Assembly: GCF_001280305.1 (NCBI RefSeq)
Contig: NZ_CP012623.1
Location: 1,798,001 to 1,862,000, forward strand
Direction of reading: 5' to 3'
From: Hymenobacter sp. DG25A
Lineage (GTDB): Bacteria; Bacteroidota; Bacteroidia; Cytophagales; Hymenobacteraceae
DNA: 64,000 nt
This document shows positions 52,456 to 61,620 of this stretch, one piece after another; position 1 is the first letter of the stretch; each line of letters starts with the position of its first letter. Both the position numbers and the translations under genes were made by a program. The notes beneath the pieces were generated by a model. It was given only the letters and a program-made list of their open reading frames with translations. It ran no database searches and was not told the DNA's origin.

Positions 52456-52631
52456 GGAAACGACGGCGGCTTTTCCAGCCTGATTCAAAAGCCCCCGGCG
52501 GAATCAGTAATTAGCTTAGGGCCAGATTGAAAGGGGGTTATTACTTGAGGTTGTATAGGTAAAAAACTAATGTTTATTTGCACTTCCCCACCCGCCTAGC
52601 CTTGCCCACAGGCCTCGCCCTTACCACCGCC

Positions 52632-53072
52632 ATGAATCATACCTTATACCATGTGGTGTACCAGAGTACCGCTACCAAGGAATTCACGGAGCCGGAGCTG
52701 CTTGCCTTGCTTACCAAATCCCGAGCCTGGAACACGGCCCATGAGCTAACGGGTGTATTGCTCTACAGCCAGGGCTACATTCTGCAGGTATTGGAAGGCA
52801 GTCAGCAGGAAGTTTATTCCATTTTTGAGAGAATTCAGAAGGATCATCGGCACCTGAATGTGGTGAAGCTGGCGGATGGCCCCTTGGCGAACCGTAGTTT
52901 TGCAGAGTGGTCAATGGGGTTTCTGGCCATTCAGCCCACCAACTACGAGCGGCTGGCCGGCTACTTTAACCCGCTGCAAACAAAACATCTGGCTACCATG
53001 CCGGAACAAGGCAAGGACTCGCTGCACGAGGTACTGACCACATTTGTGCGGAAGGAAATGCTGCGCCTGTGA
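52632..53072 (+). CDS. BLUF-domain blue-light photoreceptor
   Basis: 146 residues from the ATG at 52632. The BLUF flavin site is complete: Tyr10 (VVYQS), Asn34 (WNTAHELTGVL), Gln52 (YILQVLEG), and Trp93 and Met95 (FAEWSMGF). The C-terminal ~45 residues are helical and carry no output domain, so it is a short BLUF protein that must signal by contact with a partner. It is convergent with the REC-Crp regulator and histidine kinase genes; whether they are linked functionally is unknown. Confidence 0.92.
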   Translation: MNHTLYHVVYQSTATKEFTEPELLALLTKSRAWNTAHELTGVLLYSQGYILQVLEGSQQEVYSIFERIQKDHRHLNVVKLADGPLANRSFAEWSMGFLAIQPTNYERLAGYFNPLQTKHLATMPEQGKDSLHEVLTTFVRKEMLRL

Positions 53073-53083
53073 GGTGAAGCGCC

Positions 53084-54136
53084 CTACCAGTTGGCCCGCC
53101 GCAGCTTTTCGGGCTGCAGCACCCGAATGCCTTTGCCATTCATCTCAATCAGCCCATCGTGCTTAAACTCACTCAGCGTCCGGATCAGCGACTCTGATGC
53201 AGTGCCCACCACGGCGGCCATATCGTCGCGGGAGAGCTGAATGGGGGTTTCCTGCTCGCTGCCCAACTGCTCGTGCATCTGCAGCAACGTATCGGCCACG
53301 CGGCGGCGGATGGAGTTGTAGGCCATGCCCAGCAGCTGCTGCTCCCGCTCGCTCACGCGGCCGGCCAGCAACCGGATGAAGTGCTTGCTCACCTCGGCAT
53401 TGCGCAGCAGCAGTTGGGTGAAATCTTCTTTAGGGATATACACCAGCGCGGAGTCATCCACGGCCACGGCGGAGTCTGTGTGGCGGGTTTGCTCCAGCAG
53501 GGCCATGTACCCAAAAAAGTCGCCGGGGTTGTAGATGCCGGTTATCAGCTCCTTGCCGGCGGGCGTGGTCCGGATGGTTTTGATGCGGCCCGATTTTACG
53601 AAGTATAGGCGCGTAGGCTCGTCGCCTTCAGAATAAATATCCTGCTTTTTACGCACCTGGTACACTTTGCGGTCGGTGGTGAGGCTTTCCATGTTGCCTA
53701 CGGTGCGGGCATCCTGCAGGAACTCGTGCAGGCCCTCCCCTTGCAGGTCGTAGTCGGGCTTGAGGTGCTGGAAGCGCTTCAGGCGGCTGGTAATAGCGCT
53801 CAGCAGCTCGGTATCGTCAAAGGGCTTGGTGAGGTAATCGTCGGCCCCCAGCTCCATGCCGCGGCGCATGTCGGTGCGCTCAGTTTTGGCCGTGAGGAAG
53901 ATGAAGGGCACCCCTGAAAGCTGCGGGTTCTGGTTGAAAATCTGCAGCACCCCGTAGCCGTCCAGCACGGGCATCATAATATCACAAATCACCAAATCCG
54001 GGCGGGCAGCCAGGGCCTGCTCCACGCCTACCTTCCCGTTTTCGGCGGTAACTACAGTGTAGCCGGCCAGCTCCAGAATCTCGGCGGTGTTTTCCCGGAT
54101 GAAGTCGTTATCCTCAATCAGCAGAATGGTGGTCAT
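53084..54136 (-). CDS. Response regulator with Crp/Fnr output (REC-cNMP-HTH)
   Basis: 350 residues. The receiver domain (about 1-125) has phospho-acceptor Asp52 in VICDIMMPVLDGY and the conserved Lys in YLTKPFDD. A cyclic-nucleotide-binding-like domain follows (about 155-265; FVKSGRIKTIRTT, YNPGDFFGYMAL), then a Crp-type winged helix (LSRDDMAAVVGTASESLIRTLSEFKHDGLIEM). It overlaps the histidine kinase gene by 23 bases, so the pair forms a two-component system. The Crp-like DNA-binding part is unusual as an output for REC. Confidence 0.92.
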   Translation of the reverse strand: MTTILLIEDNDFIRENTAEILELAGYTVVTAENGKVGVEQALAARPDLVICDIMMPVLDGYGVLQIFNQNPQLSGVPFIFLTAKTERTDMRRGMELGADDYLTKPFDDTELLSAITSRLKRFQHLKPDYDLQGEGLHEFLQDARTVGNMESLTTDRKVYQVRKKQDIYSEGDEPTRLYFVKSGRIKTIRTTPAGKELITGIYNPGDFFGYMALLEQTRHTDSAVAVDDSALVYIPKEDFTQLLLRNAEVSKHFIRLLAGRVSEREQQLLGMAYNSIRRRVADTLLQMHEQLGSEQETPIQLSRDDMAAVVGTASESLIRTLSEFKHDGLIEMNGKGIRVLQPEKLRRANW

Positions 54137-55727
54137 AGGGAATGGTGATAGTGACGGTGGTACCTTCCTGTAGCTGGCTTTCCAGGGAGATAGTCCCCCG
54201 CATCAGCTCCAGATATTTAGCAATAATATACAATCCCAGGCCCGTACCGGGAATATTGGTGACGTTGCGGGCCCGGAAAAACCGCTCAAACAGGTGCTCC
54301 TGATCATCCGCCGAAATGCCCACGCCCTGATCCTGCACCGAGAGGATCAACTGGCCCTGGCTACACTCGGCGCGCACCGTAACCACGGAGTTTTCGCCGG
54401 AATATTTAATAGCGTTGGACAGCAGGTTCACCAGAATCTTCCGCATCAGGGAAGGATCCAGCCAGACATGCTCCCGGCAGCTTACCTGCTTATCTATGGA
54501 CTGGCCGGCTTTCAGCATGCCCTGCACATCGGTAACAGTATCGGCGAGCAGCACGGCCATATCCAGCCGGGCCGGGCGGGTTTCTATCTTGCCTTCCTCA
54601 ATTTTGCCTACCGACAGGAACTCCTCCAGAATATCGTTCAGGTGGTTTACCGAGGACCGGATGCGCTGCAGATGCTTCAGGCGCTTATCCTGCTGGTCGC
54701 CGCCGGGGTACTTTTCAATGAGCGTGGCCGAGGTGAGTACGGCCGTGAGCGGCGTGCGGAACTCGTGCGAGGCCATGGACACAAAGCGCGACTTCAGCTC
54801 GCCCAGCTCCTGCTCGGCGGCCAGCGCAATGGTTAGCTCTTCGGAGCGCTGCTCCAGCTGTTCCAGGGTGTTGAGCAGGGCGTGGGTGCGGTCGGCTACT
54901 TTCTGCTCCAGCTCGGTATTGAGGCGTTCTACCCGCTGGCGCTCATTAATCAGGGCCTGCTCGGCGTTTTTCTTGAAGGTGATATCCAGAATGTAGGAAA
55001 CCACATACAGGTCCTGCTCCTCATAAAAATAGCTCAGGCTCACTTCTACCGGAAACACGGAGCCGTCTTTGCGCTGGGCCTGCAGGTCGCCGCTGTGCTG
55101 GCCCATGGCCCGCACGGAGGGGTGGGCATTGAAGGACTCGCGCAGCTTCTGGTGCTGGCGGCCAATGGCGTTGGGCACCAGCACTTCTATCTTCTGGCCC
55201 ACCAGCTCATTATCGGCGTAGCCAAACAGCTGTTGGGAGTGGCGGTTGGCGGATATAATGCTGCCCTGCCGGTCGCAGACGATGATACCGATTGTGGCGT
55301 TGGAAAATACCGCCTCAAAGCGCCGCTCACTGTGGGCCAGCTCTCGCTCGGCCTGGTGCAGGCGCTCTTGTTCGCTCAGGCGCACCAGAAAGCTGGAGCA
55401 TCCTTCCACTTCAAAATGCGTGAGCTGCAACCTGCCCCAGAACACTTCACCGTTCTGCCGGCTTATATCTGCCTCTACCTCCGTACGTCCCCCCTGGCGT
55501 GCCTCTGAAAGCAGGGTTGCCCAATACTCGGGCGGCAGGGCTGGTAGCCGCGGAGCATAATCTATAGCCTCTAAAAAAGCAGCTTCTGAGGCGTAGCCCA
55601 ACAAATGTGCTCCGGCAGGGTTTACGCGGGTAAAACGGGCGGTGGCATCATCATAGATACCAATGAACTCCTCCGCCTGATTAATCAGAATGTCATTCAG
55701 GGCGCTTTTGAAAGGATCGTTGGGCAT
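54114..55727 (-). CDS. PAS-domain sensor histidine kinase
   Basis: 537 residues, no membrane segment. Two PAS domains (about 12-120 and 132-255), a coiled coil (about 255-310), HisKA with phospho-acceptor His321 in SMASHEFRTPLTAV, and a HATPase domain with NLLSNAIKYSGE (N box), VQDQGVGISADD (G1) and GTGLGLYIIAKYLE (G2). It is soluble, so it probably senses an internal signal. It overlaps the REC-Crp gene downstream, its likely partner. Confidence 0.93.
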   Translation of the reverse strand: MPNDPFKSALNDILINQAEEFIGIYDDATARFTRVNPAGAHLLGYASEAAFLEAIDYAPRLPALPPEYWATLLSEARQGGRTEVEADISRQNGEVFWGRLQLTHFEVEGCSSFLVRLSEQERLHQAERELAHSERRFEAVFSNATIGIIVCDRQGSIISANRHSQQLFGYADNELVGQKIEVLVPNAIGRQHQKLRESFNAHPSVRAMGQHSGDLQAQRKDGSVFPVEVSLSYFYEEQDLYVVSYILDITFKKNAEQALINERQRVERLNTELEQKVADRTHALLNTLEQLEQRSEELTIALAAEQELGELKSRFVSMASHEFRTPLTAVLTSATLIEKYPGGDQQDKRLKHLQRIRSSVNHLNDILEEFLSVGKIEEGKIETRPARLDMAVLLADTVTDVQGMLKAGQSIDKQVSCREHVWLDPSLMRKILVNLLSNAIKYSGENSVVTVRAECSQGQLILSVQDQGVGISADDQEHLFERFFRARNVTNIPGTGLGLYIIAKYLELMRGTISLESQLQEGTTVTITIPYDHHSAD

Positions 55728-55894
55728 GAATTAGCCAGGATACGGTGCAAAGGACGAATCGAAAAAGGGCGCTTCAGTCAAATTTCGTCAATAATCCAAC
55801 GAATATGACAAATAGCGAGCGGCAAGCTGATAAATATCATGGTCATAGATACGCCAGACTGGCAATTTTACGCCAACAATTTTTCTTACCGCTC

Positions 55895-56221
55895 ATGACT
55901 GTCTCCCAATCCCAATTGCTGCCTTCGTCGCCTGATGCGCCAGTTCTGCTGGTGCTGCTGCCGCCGGCCCTGAACAGCGAAGGCAAGCAAAAAGCGGCGA
56001 GTATCACTACTGCCCTTGATCTGCTGCAGGGCCGGCTCGGCTCGGCCATTCGGGTACTTAAAATTGACGGGGCCAGTCATCCGGCGGTGGTCAGCAGCTT
56101 CCATGCCTCGCAGCTTCCCTCCTTTGTGCTGGTGCGTCGCGGCATTGAGCTCTGGCGGCAGCAGGGCCTGCCGGAAGGCGACACTATTGTGCCGTTACTG
56201 CTGAGTAAGTTGGAGGGCTAA
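55895..56221 (+). CDS. Thioredoxin-fold-like protein lacking CxxC
   Basis: About 108 residues from the ATG at 55895; the frame is open 150 bases upstream, but that part reads as non-coding promoter sequence. The chain has VLLVLLPPALNSEGKQKAAS, GSAIRVLKIDGASHPAVVSSF, QLPSFVLVRRGIELWRQQGL and DTIVPLLLSKLEG, the strand-helix order and cis-Pro (QLP) of a thioredoxin fold without the redox cysteines. Similar proteins occur in Bacteroidota as thioredoxin-like hypothetical proteins. Function unknown. Confidence 0.65.
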   Translation: MTVSQSQLLPSSPDAPVLLVLLPPALNSEGKQKAASITTALDLLQGRLGSAIRVLKIDGASHPAVVSSFHASQLPSFVLVRRGIELWRQQGLPEGDTIVPLLLSKLEG

Positions 56222-56292
56222 ACTAATTCAGCCAGCATATTACCAAGGCAACATAACACTGAAGTTGTATAGGAAATCATATCATCCTTGTC

Positions 56293-56387
56293 AGAACGTC
56301 ATGCTGAGCGCAGCCGAAGCATCTCTACCGCTTCGCATGGGTTTACCACACTAGCGAGATGCTTCGCTCCGCTCTGCATGACGTTCT
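56293..56387. repeat. GTCATG palindromic repeat, shortened loop
   Basis: Ends read AGAACGTCATGC and GCATGACGTTCT. The right side retains TTTACCACACTAGCGAGATG, shared with other family copies, while the left side of the loop is different (ATCTCTACCGCTTCGCATGG). It lies between the thioredoxin-like gene and gldG, convergent genes. Confidence 0.85.
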
Positions 56388-56430
56388 GGAGACTTCCTGA
56401 ACTGCTTCAGGATTTGAAAAATAATTTATA

Positions 56431-58152
56431 CTAAAACGAGGCATACTTCCGCTTGCGCAGCCACGCCCGCACTACCCCAAACAAGGCTAACAACACCAGC
56501 GGCGCGCAGATATTCAGCAGCTGCCAAGTGCGCTTTTCCTCGTTTACTTTCACTTTATCCAGGGGGCGCAGGGTAATTTCTTTGCCGCGCACGGCTATCA
56601 GGCCGGTTTCATCCAAGAGGTAGTCGGTGGCGTTTTGCACCAGCTCACGGTTGGCGAATTCGGTGGTGGCCATTCGGTCGTAGCCCAGGCGCAGGGGGCG
56701 GCCGGTTTTAGTGTCCACATCATTGCGAACAAAGTCCCCATCCGATATCAGCAGAATCTTTCCGGGGCGGGCATTGGCAATTTGCGCGGGCTGAAACTCG
56801 CTGGTACCGGGCTTGGTACGATTGGCGAACAGGGAGCGGAACTGGCCTTCCAGCAGGTAGCCCACGGGCTTGGGGCCGCTGGTGTAGAGTTTGGGGTCGG
56901 GCGGCAGGCGGGCATCGTTCAGGTTTACGGGCACCGGCGCGGGCAGCACGCGGGTGTAGCGGGAGGTGAACATGAGCGGCGTTTTGCGGATGCCCACGGC
57001 CTTCACCGTATCAATAGTGCCCACAAACTTGAAGTACACCGCATCCAGGTTGCGGGTAATGGGGTGCGGACTGAAGGAGTTGACGATGGGGTAAAACTGC
57101 CACGGCATGGGCTCTACCTGCGGTTTATTGCCGGTAACGCCCGTTACCAAGGGGATAAGCCCGGAGTTGATATCCAGGATCAGGTCGCCGTTGAAGCGGG
57201 CGCCGTACTTGAAAAGCAGGTCCGTGAGGTTCAGCTCGATAGGGAATGAGAGCATGCCGCCGCGGTTGGCGCTGTCCAGGTTCACGCGCATCATATCCAC
57301 GAAAAACATGGTCCGGCCGCCCTGGGTGATGTACTCATCCAGCTTAAACTTCTCAGCCTCGGTATAGGGGCGCTGGGGCTTGGCGATGATAACGGCGGCC
57401 AGCGGCTTGAGGCTGGGCACCTTGCTCAGGTCCACGCGGTACACGTTGTAGTCGCGCTGCAGGGAGCCAATCATATCGGCCATTTGCAGGTTATCCAGCT
57501 CGCCGTGGCCTTCTACTATACCAATTACTTTGCGGGTGCTGGGCTGCAGCCGCCGAATGGCGCTGGCCATTTCGTACTCTAAGCCCTCAATGCTTTGGTT
57601 GAGGCGCACATCGGGCGCGGCGGCTTGGTTGCCGCGCAGCAGCAGCACGTTCTGCTCTTTGCTGCCCACGGTAATGGTGGCCCAGGGGAAGATGATTTTC
57701 TCGACGCGCTTGCCGTTTTCATTGGCTCCCAGGTTAGTGGGGTTCAGCCCTTTCTGGATGAGGCGCTGGTATTCCTTGTTGCGGGCTTCCTCGGAAGAAG
57801 CGGCCGCAGGATCGACGAAAACATAGCGCAGCTTGGAGCCGGCGTGGATCTGCATTTCGTCCAGCGTTTCGCGGGTGGCCTGCTGCAGGCGGCGGAAGGC
57901 GGGCGGGAAGTCGCCGGCCAGGTACACCGTTACGGTCACGGGCTCGGGCATCTGCTCCAGCAGCTGCTTGGTGGCCGGGGCCATGCTGTAGCGCTTGTCC
58001 TCGGTTAAATCGAGGCGGAAGAAATACAGCTGGGCAATGAAATTGAGGACAAATAGGGCCAGCACAAACAGGCCGAACCGGAGCAGGTCCTGCTGTTTGC
58101 GGGATTTAACCGAGGCAACGGGCGCGGGCAGGGCGTTGGGAGTAGTTTCCAT
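56431..58152 (-). CDS. gldG: Gliding motility ABC transporter substrate-binding subunit GldG
   Basis: 573 residues. An N-terminal membrane helix (LLRFGLFVLALFVLNFIAQLYF in part) precedes LDLTEDKRYSMAPATKQLL, the start of the ABC_transp_aux domain; VIGIVEGHGELDNLQMADM, GGRTMFFVDMM and ILLISDGDFVRNDVD follow, and a membrane helix lies at the C-terminus. GldG works with GldF and GldA in a transporter required for gliding and envelope functions in Bacteroidota. It follows gldF by 16 bases. Confidence 0.95.
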   Translation of the reverse strand: METTPNALPAPVASVKSRKQQDLLRFGLFVLALFVLNFIAQLYFFRLDLTEDKRYSMAPATKQLLEQMPEPVTVTVYLAGDFPPAFRRLQQATRETLDEMQIHAGSKLRYVFVDPAAASSEEARNKEYQRLIQKGLNPTNLGANENGKRVEKIIFPWATITVGSKEQNVLLLRGNQAAAPDVRLNQSIEGLEYEMASAIRRLQPSTRKVIGIVEGHGELDNLQMADMIGSLQRDYNVYRVDLSKVPSLKPLAAVIIAKPQRPYTEAEKFKLDEYITQGGRTMFFVDMMRVNLDSANRGGMLSFPIELNLTDLLFKYGARFNGDLILDINSGLIPLVTGVTGNKPQVEPMPWQFYPIVNSFSPHPITRNLDAVYFKFVGTIDTVKAVGIRKTPLMFTSRYTRVLPAPVPVNLNDARLPPDPKLYTSGPKPVGYLLEGQFRSLFANRTKPGTSEFQPAQIANARPGKILLISDGDFVRNDVDTKTGRPLRLGYDRMATTEFANRELVQNATDYLLDETGLIAVRGKEITLRPLDKVKVNEEKRTWQLLNICAPLVLLALFGVVRAWLRKRKYASF

Positions 58153-58168
58153 GCGTCAGAAAGTCCGG

Positions 58169-58894
58169 TTACCAGTTGCGGCTGCGCAGCACGAGGCGGG
58201 TAGAAACCAGCATCAGGGCCACGATGGAGAAGAAATAGAGCAGGTCGCGGGAGTCTACGAGGCCTTTGCTCATGTCGCGGTAGTGCGCGGCAATGCCGAA
58301 CTGCCCGATGTAGTAGGCCAGTGACCCATCAAACAGGGAAGCCAGCGAATCAAACCCGGAATACACCAGAAAGCAGCCCACCACGGCCACCAGAAAGGCA
58401 ATAATCTGGTCGCGGGTGAGGGCCGAAGCCAGCACGCCAATGGCCGCAAACACCGCCGCCAGCAGCGCCAGCCCGAGGAAAGAACCGGCAAACGCTGCCG
58501 AGTCAATATTACCAACGGGGTTGCCCAGCTGATACACGGAGAAGTAATACAGCAGCGTGGGCACCAGCGCCAGCAGCGCCAGCAGCAGGCAGGCCAGGTA
58601 CTTCCCTCCTACCAGCTGCCCATCGGTGAGTGGGCGCGTGAGCAACAGCTCAATGGTGCCGGCTTTCTTCTCCTCCGCAAACGTGCGCATGGTAATAGCC
58701 GGAATCAGGAACAGAAAAATCCAGGGGGCCAGGTTGAAGAGCGTCTGCAGGTCGGCGAAGCCGTAGTCGAGCACGGAGCTGTCGGGAAATACCCACACGA
58801 ACAGGCCGGTAGCCACCAGAAACACCCCAATGACCACATAGGCCACGGGCGAGTTGAGGAAGGCGTTAAATTCTTTGCGAAGGATGGCGAGCAT
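58169..58894 (-). CDS. gldF: Gliding motility ABC transporter permease GldF
   Basis: 241 residues with six membrane helices. MLAILRKEFNAFLNSPVAYVVIG, FLFLIPAITMRTFAEEKKAGTIELLLTRPL (conserved loop) and STRLVLRSRNW at the end are typical for the GldF/NosY-like ABC-2 permease. It partners GldG (next gene) and GldA (upstream, 178 bases away, with a repeat in between). The three genes share strand and probably a transcript. Confidence 0.95.
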   Translation of the reverse strand: MLAILRKEFNAFLNSPVAYVVIGVFLVATGLFVWVFPDSSVLDYGFADLQTLFNLAPWIFLFLIPAITMRTFAEEKKAGTIELLLTRPLTDGQLVGGKYLACLLLALLALVPTLLYYFSVYQLGNPVGNIDSAAFAGSFLGLALLAAVFAAIGVLASALTRDQIIAFLVAVVGCFLVYSGFDSLASLFDGSLAYYIGQFGIAAHYRDMSKGLVDSRDLLYFFSIVALMLVSTRLVLRSRNW

Positions 58895-58962
58895 TAAATC
58901 ACTGATTTACGCTGATGTTAAACTGATTTCGCAGATGCGAGAAGGAGCATTATGTAAGAAAT

Positions 58963-59061
58963 GTCATGTCGAGCGCAGTCGAGACATCTCGCTAGTGTGG
59001 TAAATAGTGATTAGCACCACAACGTCAGCACGCGAGATGTCTCGACTGCGCTCGACATGAC
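58963..59061. repeat. GTCATG palindromic repeat between gldA and gldF
   Basis: Nearly perfect ends GTCATGTCGAGCGCAGTCGA and reverse complement; loop CTAGTGTGGT...AGTGATTAGCAC as at 21859. It is inserted between two functionally linked co-oriented genes. Confidence 0.9.
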
Positions 59062-59071
59062 GTTCTAATTA

Positions 59072-59980
59072 TCACTTTGTCAGTTCGCCGAACACCTGCT
59101 CCAGGGACTGTTCTTCCTGGCGCAGGCCCAGCAGAATCCAGCCTTGCTGGGCGGCGAGGCGGGAAATGGCACCGCGCTGGTCGGTGGTGCCGGCGGTGCG
59201 GATGCGCCAGGTGTTGCCGGGGCCGGGCTCTACTGCTTTTACTTCCGGCAGACGGCGCAGCACTTCCGCGTCAATCGGGCCTTCAAACTCGGCGCGGATA
59301 ATGGTTTCGCCCTGGGCCAAAGCACCCAGCTCCCGCACCGGCGAGTCGGCTACCAGTTGGCCGCGGCTGATGATGACTACCCGGTCGCAGAGGGCCTGTA
59401 CCTCGGGTAGAATGTGGGTGCTGAAGATGACGGTTTTGTCCTGGCCCAGCTCGCGGATAAGCTGGCGGATTTCGCCAATCTGGTTGGGGTCGAGGCCGGT
59501 AGTGGGTTCATCCAAGATGAGTACCTGCGGATCGTGCACCAGGGCCTGCGCCAGACCCACGCGCTGGCGGTAGCCTTTGCTTAGGGCTCCAATCAGCTTG
59601 TTCTGCTCGCGGCCCAGCCCTACCCGGTCTACCATTAGCTGCACACGGCGCCGGCGCTCCTGCCCTTTCAGACCGTGCACCGAGCCGATAAAATCGAGGT
59701 ACTCGTGCACGTACATATCCAGGTAGAGCGGGTTGTGCTCGGGCAGGTAGCCCACGCGGCGGCGCACTTCCAGCGGGTGCTCTACCACGTCGAAATCAGC
59801 CACGCGCACGGTGCCGCTGGTGGGCGGCAGGTAGCCGGTGGCAATTTTCATGGTGGTGCTTTTGCCGGCCCCGTTCGGCCCCAGAAAGCCCAGAATCTCG
59901 CCCTTGCCCACGCTAAACGAAATGTCGTTGACGGCGGCCTGGGTTCCGAAAAGCTTGGTCAGGTGTTGAACTTCTACCAT
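59072..59980 (-). CDS. gldA: Gliding motility ABC transporter ATP-binding subunit GldA
   Basis: 302 residues. Walker A GFLGPNGAGKSTTMK (about 32-46), signature LSKGYRQRVGLAQALVHDP and Walker B VLILDEPTTGLDP. The C-terminal ~80 residues (EFEGPIDAEVLRRLPEVKAVEPG...LRQEEQSLEQVFGELTK) are the extension typical of GldA/CcmA-type ATPases. It energises the GldFG permease. It is upstream of gldF on the same strand. Confidence 0.95.
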   Translation of the reverse strand: MVEVQHLTKLFGTQAAVNDISFSVGKGEILGFLGPNGAGKSTTMKIATGYLPPTSGTVRVADFDVVEHPLEVRRRVGYLPEHNPLYLDMYVHEYLDFIGSVHGLKGQERRRRVQLMVDRVGLGREQNKLIGALSKGYRQRVGLAQALVHDPQVLILDEPTTGLDPNQIGEIRQLIRELGQDKTVIFSTHILPEVQALCDRVVIISRGQLVADSPVRELGALAQGETIIRAEFEGPIDAEVLRRLPEVKAVEPGPGNTWRIRTAGTTDQRGAISRLAAQQGWILLGLRQEEQSLEQVFGELTK

Positions 59981-59986
59981 AAGGGG

Positions 59987-60079
59987 TAGCGCGAAGCTCC
60001 AGCTTCGCGCATCGTTGCTGAGGTTGGCCGGCTCGGGTGCGAATCGGCCAACGATACGCGAAGCTGGAGCTTCGCGCTA
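59987..60079. repeat. Double palindrome between SDR and gldA genes
   Basis: The two arms 59987-60009 and 60057-60079 are inverted copies of each other, and each arm is itself palindromic (GCGCGAAGCT / AGCTTCGCGC). Inside, ATCGTTG and TTGGCCG pair with CGGCCAACGAT. This is a different family from the GTCATG repeats. Confidence 0.85.
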
Positions 60080-60082
60080 CGG

Positions 60083-60778
60083 CTATTTCTTGGGTTGTAA
60101 CGGGCGCATTTCAATATCCACAATGTGGAAGTTGAAGGGCGTTTCAATGGCGTGCACAATGGTGGCGGCAATGTCCTCGGGCTGCATCATGGAGGCGTTG
60201 GCCTCGGTGCCGGGAATTTCATCGAAGAAATTAGTCTGCACTGAGCCCGGATACAGGCATGTTACCTTAATGCCATCATTCCGCACCTCCTTAAACAAGG
60301 ACTGCGAGAAGCCCTTCACCGCGAATTTGGTGGCGCAGTAGCCGGCCATTTTCTCGATGCCCTGCTGACCGGCAATGGAAGATATATTGATGATGTGGCC
60401 CAGCTGCTGCTCGCGCATTTGCGGCAGCACGGCTTTGGTGCAGTAGAACATGCCGTGCACGTTTGTATCAAACATGAGGTGCCAGTCTTCCGAATCGAAG
60501 CCATCTACCGGGCCGGCTACGCCCAGGCCGGCGTTGTTTACCAGCACGTGTACTTCGTCGCCCAGCTTTTCGCGGGTGTCGGCGTAAGCTTTTATCACGG
60601 ACGCTTCTTTGCGCACATCGCACTTAAAGAAGTGAAAACGCTCGTGGTTCAGGTGTTTGGGTGCCGTGCGGCCCCAGCCCGCCACAATGGCACCATGCGC
60701 CAGCAGGGCCTCGGCCGTAGCCAGACCAATTCCTTTGCTGACCCCCGTGAGAATAGCTACCTTGCCAATCAGGTCCAT
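60083..60778 (-). CDS. SDR family oxidoreductase
   Basis: 231 residues from the ATG at 60778 (MDLIGKVAILTGVSKGIGLA). Rossmann motif TGVSKGIG, NNAGLG (NNAG), INISSIAGQQG and YCATKFAVKGF (Tyr-x3-Lys catalytic pair) are all present. A classical short-chain dehydrogenase/reductase; substrate unknown. It lies 103 bases upstream of gldA on the same strand, with the double palindrome between them, and is divergent from the DUF2807 gene. Confidence 0.9.
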   Translation of the reverse strand: MDLIGKVAILTGVSKGIGLATAEALLAHGAIVAGWGRTAPKHLNHERFHFFKCDVRKEASVIKAYADTREKLGDEVHVLVNNAGLGVAGPVDGFDSEDWHLMFDTNVHGMFYCTKAVLPQMREQQLGHIINISSIAGQQGIEKMAGYCATKFAVKGFSQSLFKEVRNDGIKVTCLYPGSVQTNFFDEIPGTEANASMMQPEDIAATIVHAIETPFNFHIVDIEMRPLQPKK

Positions 60779-60787
60779 GGTGTAAAG

Positions 60788-61570
60788 ATGTTTCGGGTTG
60801 CGTTTCGGCCGCAAGATAGAGCCTCTACGGCGCTTTTCAGTAGTTGGCTAACGCTGACCCTTGCCCTGGTGTTGCTGTCCGGCTGCAAGCCCGACCATGA
60901 GCTGGACTGCTTTAAAAGCACAGGTAAGGTAACCACCACCCGCCGGGAGCTGGCTCCCATCCACACGCTCACGGTTTTCGATAACGTGGATGTGACCTTG
61001 GTGCAGGATACAGCCACGTTTGCGGAAGTACGCACCGGCCAGAACCTGCAGGAAGACCTGGAGCTGACTGAGCAGGACGGCAGCCTCACCATTCGGAATA
61101 CCAGCCGCTGCAACTGGGTGCGCCGCTATGATGTTCCGCGCGAGGTAACTGTGCATCTCCCCACCCTGCTCAACCTTTTCCAGAAAGGCCAGAACACGGT
61201 ACGCACCCAGGGTACTTTTCACGCGGAAAAGTTTTTTTGCCACCTGGTAGGCGCCGGCGACTTCGATCTGCAGGTGGACAGCCGCTACCTCTGGCTGGAT
61301 CTATATGAGCTGGGCGACATCCGCATTACCGGCCGCACCGATTCGCTGCACTTAACCCTGGGCGGGCTGGGCTCCGTATATGCCAAAGACCTGACCACGC
61401 GCTACAGCTTTGTAAAGATTAACCGCGCCACCGCCGGTGATGCGCATCTGCTGGTAACGGAGCAATTATTTGGCTACCACGCCGGCGCGGGCACTATCTT
61501 CTACTTTGGCACCCCCCGGAAGGTAGATATTTCAGTAACCGGCAAAGGAAAAGTAGTAAAAATGGAGTAG
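60788..61570 (+). CDS. DUF2807 lipoprotein (GIN-type beta-helix)
   Basis: About 260 residues from the ATG at 60788 (MFRVAFRPQDRAST), where the lipoprotein signal LTLALVLLSGCKPD gives a good lipobox (LSGC). The mature part is a right-handed beta-helix-like DUF2807: FDNVDVTLVQDTATFAEVRTG, GSLTIRN, LGGLGSVYA, VDISVTGKGKVV. Members are exposed or periplasmic, function unknown. The open frame extends 390 bases upstream across the SDR gene on the opposite strand, which is only a by-product of high GC. Confidence 0.85.
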   Translation: MFRVAFRPQDRASTALFSSWLTLTLALVLLSGCKPDHELDCFKSTGKVTTTRRELAPIHTLTVFDNVDVTLVQDTATFAEVRTGQNLQEDLELTEQDGSLTIRNTSRCNWVRRYDVPREVTVHLPTLLNLFQKGQNTVRTQGTFHAEKFFCHLVGAGDFDLQVDSRYLWLDLYELGDIRITGRTDSLHLTLGGLGSVYAKDLTTRYSFVKINRATAGDAHLLVTEQLFGYHAGAGTIFYFGTPRKVDISVTGKGKVVKME

Positions 61571-61620
61571 AGCCCGCGCCGGCTGTTTTAGCAGGGAAAC
61601 TGTGCCACAACCACGGCCCG

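Noticed and set aside
51576..52514. 312-codon + strand frame opposite dnaN
   Set aside because: Antisense shadow of the sliding clamp gene; Gly/Ala/His/Val-rich with no motif.
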